DNA from: Cucumis sativus
Lineage: Eukaryota; Streptophyta; Magnoliopsida; Cucurbitales; Cucurbitaceae
DNA length: 64,000 bases
Direction: 5' to 3'
Assembly: GCF_000004075.3 (NCBI RefSeq)
Contig: NC_026657.2
Coordinates: 36,814,732-36,878,731 of the forward strand
Of this stretch, positions 11,342 through 22,399 are shown piece after piece. The notes under the pieces are model-generated. The model saw only the letters and a program-made list of their open reading frames with translations. It had not been told where the DNA came from and did no database searches. Position 1 is the stretch's first letter. Each line of letters begins with the position of its first letter. The position numbers and the translations under genes are program-made.

Positions 11342-12321
11342 AGCATGACATCCTAAAGCCTATGAAAAAGCTAAAACTTAATCCACAATGAATTTTATAC
11401 TTGATATCAAGTAGGGTACCTAATTATAGAAGTACTCTGATATATTCACCTTTGTGAATGTGGAAGTGAAGGTCGCTCCTGTGGAATTCTTGACAAATTC
11501 TCTAGATCAACATTCACTAAACTGGGATATACATGCAAGACCTTAAAGCACGAGCAATTTTAGAACTTCACTCGAATAATGTTGTGTGTGCAATTTTGTT
11601 GGAAGTAAAGTTCAAAACTACGAGTTACTTTACAATACTCTAAACTATTGTCACTACGTAAAGATTTAAGTCATTAGACACATTACTTAAGCTAGTATTA
11701 TAAAGAACAGTTCTCGATAAAAAAATTTTAAAAAATTCAAATGGGAGATTGATAGTAAAAAAATTTCAAATGAGGGATTGTTGATGAATTTTTTTTGAAG
11801 ATATCAATTATTACAAAATATTTATCTAAATGTGATTTTGGAGAGGAGAGAAGAGAAGATAAGCAAATAAGGACATTAAATTTGTTTATTTAAATAAAAA
11901 ATATTTATGATCATTTCATTTTATAAAAGAATTAAACGTTTTAATATCATTTTACATCTAATTTCCAACGTTATCAAATACAAGACGAATTAACACGCGA
12001 ATTGTTTAAACGTTCAGTTTAAGCGTTGAGACTTCTCAACATACTGCATTTCTTGACGAATTGAAACGACATCCTTTGGTTAAGAATTGATGCTGGCGGC
12101 AAAGAAGAATGGAAGAGCTCTTATTTATATGACTGATCCACTGTGGGAGGAAGCAAGTGCAAGAAGTAGATTAGATTGTCCAACGAGAAGGAATCCGTGA
12201 GGTAGAAGTGGCTTCAAAGATGTTGCCTGCCACCTAAGAAAATCAGTGTCATGAATGGGAAAAGTTATTAGAAACGATCAGGGGAGAATTTCCCAATTTT
12301 TGGTGGAAAAATACAAAAAAA
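11342..12321. other. Fragment of an older related LTR, then spacer
   Basis: The stretch 11446-11545 resembles 9574-9650 in the same orientation (shared words such as CATTCACTAAA, GTGGAAG and TTCACTTTTG/TTCACCTTTG), consistent with an older LTR of a related family into or beside which the 9298-11336 unit inserted. The rest, to the first tRNA, has no recognisable gene. A degenerate coding-like patch at 12040-12230 could not be assigned. Confidence 0.35.
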
Positions 12322-12392
12322 TGCGCATCCGGGGAATCGAACCCCGGTCAGTACCGTGGGAGGGTACTATGATACCACTACACTAGATGCGC
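12322..12392 (-). tRNA. trnG-CCC: tRNA-Gly (anticodon CCC)
   Basis: A 71-nt cloverleaf on the minus strand. The acceptor stem is GCGCATC paired with GATGCGC, discriminator A. The D arm contains TAGTGTAGTGG, the anticodon stem GTACC/GGTAC encloses loop CTCCCAC with anticodon CCC, and the T arm is CCGGGGTTCGATTCCCCGG. There is no intron. A run of T on the transcribed strand (A run at about 12314-12321 on plus) lies directly downstream and serves as the Pol III terminator. The sequence is identical to the copy at 14906-14976. Confidence 0.97.
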
Positions 12393-13560
12393 TTCATGCT
12401 TCAATTATCACACTTTAAACTATCAAACACTAATTTCCATATTTACCTTCAAAGTTAAATTTAGAATTAATACTAGATTGTTTTTCACTAATAAAATAAT
12501 TGTTTTTTTTTTAATATAAATAGTTGAAGATTTAGAAAGGACAGCATAAGCTTGAACGATTCATCCATGTGTTTTCGAGACTCGTTTTTATAATTAACAT
12601 CTCAATTGTAATCCAATAGAATGAGAACATTAAATTTCAAATAATAATTAACGTGGTTGTTGATATTTAAAAGAAATTATAAATAACGTAGTGTACTAGT
12701 GAGACATAATATAAATAAACCTAACAACTTATATGTGAAAATTAATTATGATAGTGATTTGATCGATTACAATAATTTTAATACTATAAATTGGTTATAA
12801 ACACTATCAAATACATCTAATTTGGATATATTATTTAATTTTCCAAATTGGTTATAGATAAATTATAATGATTCCAATTATTTAATAATGTTATTATAAT
12901 TTTGAAGGTATTAGAATACATTTCAAAATTGTAAAAGTGAATATATTTTGGGTAGTAGAAGTGTAAATTGGGTACTCCCCTATTCTTCAGACTGAAGAAA
13001 AGAGAGTACGAGAGAATTTTGAGATCCATAAAAAAACCACTAAAGTTTCCTATTAATTTGATTTAATTTAAATTAAATTTTTAGAGAGTTTATCCTTATA
13101 CTACAAACCCTTTAAGTTGTATCTCGAACATTGATCTCTATGTGTCTACATACTACAAACCTCATCAAACAACTTAAGTTATTAGTTTACTGGATTTTGG
13201 TTATTAACACAAAACTAATAATATAATCAATAAGGCTTATTAAAATTATAATAATAACACTTTATTAATAACACTCAATGAATTACATTTACCATCTACG
13301 AGTTTTAGAACATAAAACCTAACAATTTTAACTTCTTCAATCTAACTAGGTACTACGTCAATGTTGAACCTTAATGTTAAATAACATATAATTATTTGTT
13401 TCATATTATTTATTTTAATATAATATGTAATTATGTTTCAAATTATTTAAGAGTCGAACAAAAATTTCATGAAAAGTTTGCTAAATTTCTAAACCAGCGG
13501 TCAGGGCATATGATGGATGGTTAGTCCTCTCATATGTTTTCACATCACTTAATGATATCA
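12393..13560. other. Intergenic AT-rich spacer
   Basis: No gene is seen. The stretch is strongly A/T rich with scattered short direct repeats; short open frames (for example 12835-13029) show no domain. Confidence 0.6.
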
Positions 13561-14416
13561 TTCTGATAGAACAATCAGACAATTTGGTCTCAAACAAGAT
13601 GTTCCACCATACTATAATATTAAACCAACTTTTGCACAACATTGACCTAAGAACTGTTAATTGGTCCGACAGAGTTGCACATTTGGTAACGCAATGGCTT
13701 AATCATAGAAGTTTTGTTCTTATGGGGCCTTCGATTGATCAATTTGATATGGATGTAAGTCAGAAATACATCAATCTGTATAAAAACATCACGAAGCTCT
13801 ACATCACTCGACTATGAGCTATATGTGAGTCATTTGGTACATATTTAATCATTGTCTAATTATTTTTTATATAAATTTATTTTAACTATTTTCTAATTCA
13901 TTTTAATACTTCACAGAGATCAAACAACAATAGACCTCGTGATGTTGCAAATGATCACAACAGGTCATAGATATTTGCAATGATAACACGCGCTACATGG
14001 AGAATATACAGTGTATGTACGATGTGCCCATTATATCAACACTAGTTCAAAGGTTATGTGCTCAAGTGCAAGAGTCTAAGTTGGAAGAAGTTGATCAACA
14101 CGTGGAAGAAGTGTCTTTTATAACACAATCACCAGACTCAGAAATAGACTATTATATTTATGAGGTGGATCCATCATCATCAAACTTTGGATAAGAATAT
14201 TATAATTTAAGAACTGATCTATCATCTTTGTACATGCATGAATACAAACACGATCATGAAAAACATAACAAATACTTGTACTATAAAGCGTATGCAAAGA
14301 TACCCAAACAACTAAAGGACCAACAAGAACTAAGAGAATCCGAAAGGACTAGAGCAACAAAGAGTTCAGAGTCCACGACGACAGCCAACTCAAAATCAAC
14401 GATGTCCAGATCGTGA
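13561..14416 (+). pseudogene. Fragment resembling a plant mobile domain (MAIN-like) protein
   Basis: Three neighbouring open pieces on the plus strand read like the end of a plant mobile domain protein, a class often carried by transposons. The first, at 13584-13817, contains DQFDMDVSQKYINLYKNITK and resembles the conserved 'Y..WY...T..YIT' end of the domain. The second, at 13997-14194, and the third, at 14228-14416, have low-complexity polar sequence. They are in different frames, separated by AT-rich DNA, and no full-length gene is present. The assignment rests on remembered similarity and is tentative; it could be another transposon-carried host-like gene. Confidence 0.35.
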
Positions 14417-14905
14417 TACACATCATTCATTTAAAAAAATTCAAATGATTGAAAATTATTAAAATATTGTGTTAATATAAACATTGTAGTTTACATTTAA
14501 ATATTTTCAATTATAAACGATTACACAAATTATATAGCCTTAAATTTATAAAAAGCAGATGGATTACATCCATCAACATTTATAAGAAAATAATGAATAT
14601 AAAACAAACAAATTACTAACGTAAACTTTCACACTCAAACAATGAAATTTCGCTAAATGATTAGAGGTTACAAATCTATCAACTTGAAAAATCGAAAAAT
14701 TGAAAAGAAAAGTTCCAAAGAAAATTCATCAACTTGAAAATAAGAAAACACAAACTTTAAATTTTTTTAAAAAAAATAGTAGTGAAAAAAATATATATAT
14801 ATATTCCACGAGTACTCAACATACTTATTACTTATAATGAAAGAAAAAGTTATACATGTAGCCGTAAGCACGTATTCTAAATTGGAACGAAAAAGGTTGG
14901 GTAAA
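14417..14905. other. Intergenic AT-rich spacer
   Basis: No gene is seen. An (AT)n run lies at about 14790-14803. Confidence 0.6.
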
Positions 14906-14976
14906 TGCGCATCCGGGGAATCGAACCCCGGTCAGTACCGTGGGAGGGTACTATGATACCACTACACTAGATGCGC
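14906..14976 (-). tRNA. trnG-CCC: tRNA-Gly (anticodon CCC), second copy
   Basis: Over all 71 nt it is identical to the tRNA at 12322-12392: same acceptor, D, anticodon (CCC) and T arms. The flanks differ soon outside the gene. A T5 run on the transcribed strand lies about 10 bases downstream (AAAAA near 14891 on plus). It lies 75 bases from the tRNA-Glu gene in the same orientation. Confidence 0.97.
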
Positions 14977-15050
14977 TACATGTTACACAAACCTACACTT
15001 ATTCTATAAAATCATTAATAAACTACTACCCTAACTTAAAAGAAAAGGAA

Positions 15051-15122
15051 TTCCGTTGCCGGGAATCGAACCCGGGTCTCCTGGGTGAAAGCCAGATATC
15101 CTAACCGCTGGACGACAACGGA
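15051..15122 (-). tRNA. trnE-TTC: tRNA-Glu (anticodon TTC)
   Basis: A 72-nt cloverleaf on the minus strand. The acceptor TCCGTTG pairs with CAACGGA, discriminator A. The anticodon arm encloses loop CTTTCAC with anticodon TTC, and the T arm is CCGGGTTCGATTCCCGG. There is no intron. A T4 run downstream on the transcribed strand is the likely terminator. It matches the canonical plant cytosolic tRNA-Glu pattern. Confidence 0.96.
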
Positions 15123-16041
15123 ATTTTGAATATCAAACAATTCTAAACTAATTTATTTACTACTTAGATAAAAGAAAATTCAAGGATAAAGGTATATAAT
15201 TCACCTTCCAAGTGAAGGGCAAACATATACCATACAAGATTAACCATAGTTTGGAAATATCAGACTGGTAAGTATTCTATTCACTTTTAAGCTAGGACCA
15301 TTTAGAAGTATTTATCAAATTAATTCAAATTAATGGAAACTAAAGTGTTCGTTTTCAAACATCAAATATCAAGTAGATATAAGCTTCAAATTTTAGGGAC
15401 CAAAAATTTATCTTTTTTTTTTTTGTTGTTGAATAGTACTTTAGTAATATTAGTGGATGGGTTTACCAAAAATTGAAACACTAATTAAAGTTAAGTTAAA
15501 ATTGTTCCACTATTGTAAGTTTATGCCTTGAATCAACAACTATTTCTACCTAATTGCACTTTGGTACTGAAAATCTGGCATTTTATTTGTTTCAATCGCT
15601 AAAAAAGATAGTAATTCTGTGGGGTTATGTGAAATTCTATGCATTCTGGTCGTCTAATAATAATATAATTCCTAAGAAATTTAATGGTTTTTGTAATAAG
15701 AGTCAAGAAAGAATCTTGGAGAACTAGAAACATGTTTTGAAGAAAACAAAATTTCCATGTCATTGAACATGGGTTAACATATACAACTCAAAAATAAAGG
15801 GAGAAAGCTGCTCCCCTACTCAAAAACTGAAAGCTCAGAAGAACCAAATCATGGATCTGGAAAAAGATTAACGTTTGGCAATATTTCTTCCTGTTTGTTT
15901 CTAAAGAATTTGAGCTTCTTCCAATTTGCAGGTTGTTCCCATTACAGTTTACTGAAGATGCCATTTTGAATTGACAAAACTGTGTAAAAACACTCCATTT
16001 CCTTCATGGTTGGATGAAATATATTCACCCACTGATCTTCA
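15123..16041. other. Spacer and 3' flank of the LIKE COV gene
   Basis: No coding region is seen. The part from about 15,750 to 16,041 is probably the 3'UTR of the minus-strand LIKE COV gene. Confidence 0.5.
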
Positions 16042-17977
16042 TTATACCATACTCTTGGTTTTGCTAAGTTTTTCGATTCCAGTACTTGTTGGAATTGCTC
16101 TTGGATCCACACTTGTTGGCATTGCTCTTGCATCCACACTTGTTGGCATTGCTCTTGCATCCACTGTGGTCAGTATTTGAGGCACTGACATCCCTCCAGA
16201 GATCACAATTTCTGCACCAAATAAAGAAACATCCAATTCCATGTTCATAACATTAAAACATAGCAAGAAATTCTTAACATTCCAAGTCCAACATATCAAC
16301 TAATTGTTAAGATTTAAAATCTATTTGGATTGACATTCAAGAGATTCACATTACAATTCCATGTTCATAACAAGCATATTGCAAGATTGCATTCTTCTAC
16401 ACGTAAGAGCTTAGACATTAAGAAACAAATTTTAGATTAGTTGAAATTAGAAAGTCAATCCAAACAGTTCCTTAAGCTCATATGAGTTAGTTCAATATAT
16501 TTGGTATCTATCACGATTGGGAGTGTCCAAATACTTCAAACTCTTGGTTTATCTTGTACTTTCGTTACATTTTAGAGTTCAATATATTTGGGTTCTATTA
16601 GATATTAACACACCAATTTCGTTTATGATATCATGTTAAGAACAAAGAATCCATTTCCTGCTCAAAATACTAATGTTTAAATGGTTTCTTTGAGATCATA
16701 CCAATTCCTTCTCGGACAGAGAGATTAGGCCTCAGGATGTCCTTGGAACTCATAAGAAATATGTCTCCAAGATAGAGGTGATTAGTAGGGACATAAACAC
16801 AGTAGAGTTCTTCTTCTTCCATTCTCCTCTGAAGAATAACAGAGGAAGTGATGAATCCAAAAGCATACTCGCCAGCACGGGGGTGTCTGATAATTGCTAC
16901 TTCCTTGAAGGCATGTGAAGTTTGATCTGAGGCCAATTTTTCAGATTGTCAAAACCAAGATAACTGGATGGAAATTAGAACAATAGTAAAAGTTTTCAAT
17001 GCTTTAACCTGGTGAAATCGCAGTACTAATTTGCTTTGAGGCTGTGTAAATATAGCTAACAAGTGGCATTTTCTTGATAAACCATTCACCAATAGTAAGA
17101 ACAGAAGCTCCCAACCAAGATGACATGAAAATACCAACAAGAAAGATGAACGTGATGGAGGTAATAAACCCAAGCCCTGCAGAAAATTCTACTGAAAATC
17201 AACTGCGGAAATTCTCTTAAATATTGTTCATTGTGATCTTTTGGAACAAACATAACTCTTTAACTTACCAAAAATATTAATCCCTAAGTGATTATATATT
17301 GGAGAGAAGAAACCATCAACAAAACGAATGAAGCCCCAAGTGATGTAGAATGTAATAGCAATCGGTAGAAGAATTACACTGCAAACAAAAGCCCCATAAA
17401 CCATCAATACTGCGCATTTTAAGCTAACTCTTTATCTAGAGTAACTAAACTAGAGAAAACAGCCACGAAATTTGGAAGTCTTGCCTTCATCTCATAATCA
17501 CAGAATCAAATACAGTATGATCTCACATTCGTAACAAAAATCCATATCTTCAGCATAAATACTAGGATACAGAAAAGGGAAAAAAAAAAGAAGATGCATT
17601 TATTCCAGAAATTTAACAACAAATCTAAAGGGACAGCAGAAAAATGTACCATCCTGTCATGAACTTCTTGGACGCCCAGCTGCGAATGACTTTAGCAAAC
17701 GCCTAAAATATATGGATGAAGCGAAGGTTTAGTGTGCATCTAACACTTCATGCATAGTTAAGTCGAATTGAAGGATTGTACAGAGTAAGAAATCGGAAAA
17801 AAAATGTGGAAAATAATTAGGAATGGGAAAAGAAAAGCGTAAACGGACCTCACGGCCTGAGTGATGATTGGATAAAGCGGCAACGGGGCCGGAGGAAGAT
17901 TTGGAAGCTCCATTTTCAGAAACTGTAGCGACTGGGATCAAAAGTTCTAGATCTCGTTCCCTCTCTCTTGTACTCAT
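16042..17977 (-). CDS. LIKE COV (DUF502) membrane protein
   Basis: A LIKE COV / CONTINUOUS VASCULAR RING family membrane protein. In Arabidopsis the family acts in vascular patterning and Golgi/vacuolar trafficking. Six exons on the minus strand: 17977-17849, 17702-17650, 17378-17269, 17176-17009, 16926-16702 and 16211-16042, 284 residues. Phases close at every junction. The N-terminus MSTRERERDLELLIPV is family-typical and decides the start. Hydrophobic spans lie near residues 58-78 (CVILLPIAITFYITWGFIRF) and 97-115 (GLGFITSITFIFLVGIFMSS). Conserved DUF502 tracts GEWFIKKMPLVSYIYTASKQ and YVPTNHLYLGDIFLM are present. The C-terminus after PQILTTVDAR consists of a 27-bp in-frame repeat that looks unlike relatives. 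Confidence 0.92.
16084..16164. repeat. 27-bp coding minisatellite, three copies
   Basis: Three head-to-tail units start at 16084, 16111 and 16138. The last two are almost identical; the first differs at a few positions. They lie in the last exon of the LIKE COV gene and encode VDARAMPTS, VDARAMPTS and VDPRAIPTS, so the frame is kept because the unit is a multiple of three. Confidence 0.9.
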
Positions 17978-19313
17978 TTCCGTTTTGATTTTGGTTTATG
18001 GCTTTTCTTTTCTCTCTCCACTTCGATTTTGGAATTACATTTTGGGTCTCTCTTTTTTTTTTTTACTTTCTCTCCTCTTCCCGGAACCATTAACGAACTA
18101 TTCGGAACTTCCAACTGATTTTCATTTCAATTTTGCATAGTCGACCCGGACAGAACCAACCCGATATTGGATCGGCCGAAAAAAATAGGCTCCGACCCGT
18201 TTTCTTTTTTCTTTTTATTTTTTTCTGAAGGGTGAAGATCAGTTCTACTACGCTTATATAATACGAGTTCTTTCATGAATATCTACTAATTTATTTTGAG
18301 ATTGAAATTAAATTTTGTTGAATATGTAATAGTATTCATGAAATCTAAATAAAATATTTTTGAGTTCAAAATCACTTTCAAGTTTACTTTTCATTCAAAA
18401 TATGTGCTACTCTTAAGCTTATGAGTCAATTTCCTTCAAAATATAATTCATTTGCTTAAATTTTATATAACTTGTTGACTTGAACTTATCTGTCAATCAA
18501 TAATTTTTTAATAACAGATATAACCCTTTCAATATATGAACTATTATATCAACACGTAAATAATTTTTGATGAAAGTTAAAATTTTGTACTTCTAATTCA
18601 TAATTAAAATTTAGTATATGGTTTAATAAAATCCTAACAAAAATTAAAATTTATACTCAAAATTTTATCAAATCAAAAGAAAAACTTATGAGGTTTATAA
18701 AATAAAAATCTAACTTTTAAAATTATGAGCATTAATTTCTAATTATTCGAAATGCGATCAGATTGTAAATAAATCAATCATTTATTGTTTTGACCGTATT
18801 TTAATAACTTACTATAATCGATCAATTAAATCCAAAAGAAAATGGTATTGTTGTAATATTTTAAAAAAATGTTAGTAGAAGAAAATCAAAACAAAAATCA
18901 CACAATTTTTTTTTCAAGAGTTCTCAACCTTACGACACATAGAGCTGATGTAAACAGTCTTTTTTTTATGATTAAATTCCTTAAAATAAAGTCTTCCCAA
19001 ACTAACAATGGCACAAAATAAAAACTCTACTTTTACAATTACTTTTGAGTATGCATGCTTTTTTTGCAAATATTCTTTTAATTAACAATTAAGAACAAGC
19101 ATTTCTATTAAAAAAACACTAATTTAACATGTCTTCACATGGAAAACGATAATATATGTATTTAAAAAATAAAAATAGAAAAACGCATGAGAAAATATAC
19201 ATATGTTAATGGAGTTTGGAAATTGGAAAATGGATCTTCATCTTGCTAAAGATTGGAAGCCTCTCTTTTCCATAAATTTACACATCCAATTATCCAACTG
19301 CATTCTAATCTCA
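17978..19313. other. Promoter of the LIKE COV gene and AT-rich spacer
   Basis: CT-rich leader-like DNA to about 18,130 lies upstream of the LIKE COV start. A GC-richer patch with repeated 'gacccg' words follows at 18,140-18,200. The remainder is A/T rich without a gene. Confidence 0.5.
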
Positions 19314-22258
19314 TCACGTGCTCCCACCAGGATAATTGCACCCATTGTAGCCTACAACAACAAAACAGAAACAAAATTAAAATTAAGTCTTATTAATGGT
19401 GAAGAAATTGGGTCTCAAAATGAAACAAAATGGAGTTGGTTGCGTGTTCAGACTTGGGTTGTTAGAGGAAAGTGTGGCAGATTGTGAGAAGTCACAGGTC
19501 CATGGATCACGGCCGCCGTTTTGGAAGAAGAGGTTCATGGCGTAGGCGGCGTGTGAGGCTATGGTGTTTGGCTCAAAACATGCTCCACCAGGTTGAATCG
19601 CGCTGCAATCGAGCCCTCTTCCACAGGCATAGTCTAAATTGGCTTGAAGCTGGGCGTCTGATACGCCACCCTTTGGCAAGCACCATGAGCCTCCTCCTGC
19701 CTTCGGCTTTGGACTTGTTGGTGATTTGGTTGATGGGTTGTTCGCTGGGGACGACGGAGTCGTCACTGGTGTTGTTTTAGGACTAGTTGGAGTGCTCTGT
19801 TGAGGAACAACAAAACCATAATTCAAAGTTGGGCGATCGTAACTCAATGGGTCGGCTAATATAGTTTCTTTTTGTTCGAAAGTTTCAAACCTTGCATTTT
19901 TGTTTATCTTAAAACTTCAAATCTTACACTTTTTAACACCATTTTGTTAAAAATACTCATACATTATTAATTAATTTTAAGTAATTATGGAAGTGACATC
20001 GTAAATTTAATTTTAATAGTAATAAAAAAATTATGAGGTTTGATTAAGTATAATTTTCTTTTAAATTAAAATTAATAGGGTGAGTATTTAGAGAAAAATT
20101 AAGGTGAAACATATACATTAAACTAAAACAAAACTAAAAGAATCTCATTTTTTATTTAGACTTTTTTAGGAAACATCTCAAAAACTTAATATACTTTTCA
20201 AACATTTTGATTTTCTAAAAAACGTAACCTCAAAATTTTAGAGGTGTAACATTTAAAACTAATGACATGCTTGAATTAACATTTTAAAAAATATCTTTTT
20301 TTCAACTCTTCTATAAAAAAAAGTTGTTTAAAACTCCTTTTTTCTTCAAAATAAAAATTCATTACTGCTGAAACAAAACTACTAGAAAGGTTTTCATATA
20401 CATGAGAATGTACTGTTTGTTACCTGGCCATTTTTGGAAAGACCAACGTCGTAGGCCATTGTAAGATCAGGCTTGAACAATCCGAAAGCTCTTTCAGAAC
20501 CAGGGCCAGGCTTCAAATCTTCGTCGTAAAGTGCAAAGAGATACGTATCAACTGATTTTCCCGGCATCAATGGCGTACCGACCATGGAACGAAGGTGTGC
20601 AATCAGATTACCGTTGAATGCCTTAGCATTCTCAAGACTTGAACCAACCTCGTCGTTGTCTCCTTTGTACGGCCACCCCGTCTCAGCCACCACAATCTCT
20701 ACATTCTTGAACCCCATGGAGTTCAATGCAGATCTTATGGCGTCCACCTGCATCCACAGCCACCACAAATAGCATGTTCATAATTTTCAAACGACCCAAG
20801 TTTTAATTTTGGTAGAGTTCTTAAAATCATGTCTAGATTTATGTGATTATTACTTAGGTCTCTTACCTTTTTCTTTTCTTGTTTTACAAAATTAAACATA
20901 TATATTTTTATCACAATTTCTTACGGTGGTGTTTATTCCTTTTGAGTCCAAAGAGTGAGTTAAGAAATGTAGTTTTTAAAAACAAATAAATCAAATGGTA
21001 AAACAAAGAGGCATTGTTCTCTGGTTTTTAAAGATTAAGCCAATTTCCTATATATATATATTTAATATTTTTACATTTTTTTTCAATATTTTTATTATCT
21101 CGTTATTTTTGTAAAATCGATCCATTTTTTAAATTATAAACTCCCCACGACTAAAAGCCAAAACCACAAACAAGAACAGGGATGAAAGATTGATGAACTC
21201 ACCTGTGCGTCGAACATGTTCATGTACTTGATATTGGTGTTCGTGTCGAGCCGGCCGGCGTTGGGCTGAAAAAGACAGAAGGCCAAAGTCTCCGGCCGTG
21301 GATCGCTCCGATAGGCGAAGTACGGGTATGGGTTAATCGTGAATGGCGATCCAGTGGCATTGTTGAACTCCAATAGCTCCTTCAACACGGTCATATAGTT
21401 CGGGTGGAACATCCCCGACGATGGCGGCTCCGATTGTCGAAGTACCGCCATGGAATGGACAGTGGAAACCTTAATATCCCCTAGAGACATCGAGTTGAGC
21501 GCGTTTTGAATATTCTGAATCGCCGGCACCAGTTGGTTCATTAGATTGTCTTGGTTGGAGGTTATCACCTCGTTTCCGACCGTGATGAGAATGATTTTAC
21601 TCGCCGGATGGAAGGGAGCTACATTGGCGTTAACCCAATTTTTCGCGAAATTCGGGTCGGCCGCTAGGGCTGGTATGTCACCGTTTGCAGCACCAATTAC
21701 AATTCCGATGCCTGTATTTGCTAGGGCTTTGATGATAGCCGGATCAGCGCCGTAGAGTCGAACTTTCTCGATTGAAGTGGATTGAAGTAGCTTCGCCGTC
21801 GCTGACGGCGGCGGAAGGTTATCGGCGACTTGACCGTAGTTTATTCCGATGAACGATTGGGAATCTGCAAAACAGAGCACATTCAAGTAAAAATTCGCAT
21901 TCAACCAAACGATTCTTTTGATTCTTGTTATGGAAGATTCTCCATCTACTTTCTTTCCCCTGTTGTAGAGTATTTTCGCAATCACAATCAAGGTTCATAA
22001 AGACTGACGCCACAAGAAAATTCACAGAGAATCCACTTCAATTTCTCAATAAACATTAAGAAATCACCAGAAAACAAGATTTGTAGATTATAAAAGAACA
22101 CAAAACGCATGAAAAATTCAAGCGATCAAAATTGATAAAAGATTCAGAGATAAGAAAAGTTAAGAAATGACGAAGACTAGAAACTTACAAACTATTTCAG
22201 TGGCCAGTAGAAAGGTAAAGAAAACGAAAATAGTAGAGGGAAGAATAGTAGAAGCCAT
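19314..22258 (-). CDS. Glucan endo-1,3-beta-glucosidase, GH17 with C-terminal X8/CBM43
   Basis: It hydrolyses internal beta-1,3 bonds of callose in the apoplast or at plasmodesmata. Five minus-strand exons: 22258-22189, 21864-21203, 20747-20424, 19796-19454 and 19351-19314; 478 residues. Residues 1-25 form a signal peptide. The GH17 domain begins IGINYGQVADNLP. The proton donor is Glu122 in VGNEVI and the nucleophile Glu266 in AETGWP. A Ser/Thr/Pro linker (353-388) leads to the X8 domain, starting WCLPKGGVSDAQL. A 38-nt last exon encodes YNGCNYPGGST and supplies the sixth conserved X8 cysteine. Reading on past the exon 4 donor would instead give a longer, non-conserved tail ending at 19383. 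No GPI signal is evident. A TATA-like CTATATAA lies upstream at 22316-22323. Confidence 0.93.
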
Positions 22259-22315
22259 AGGGGATGGAGTTGAAAGCTATGATATGTTGAAGACGGGATG
22301 CAGGGAAATGAGGAA

Positions 22316-22323
22316 TTATATAG
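22316..22323 (-). promoter_or_regulatory. TATA-like box of the GH17 gene
   Basis: CTATATAA on the minus strand, about 60 bases upstream of the GH17 start codon. Position and sequence suit a core promoter; the call is by position only. Confidence 0.4.
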
Positions 22324-22399
22324 ATGGGGAAAGAAAGGAAGAGGACAAGGGTAATATGGTAAAATGGATATTCAGTGGGTCCTTCTAACTTTATTGAAA

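Noticed and set aside
19383-19453. Glucanase coding tail read through to the stop at 19383
   Set aside because: The tail has no family similarity and lacks the canonical last X8 cysteine; splicing at 19454/19351 restores the conserved ending in phase.
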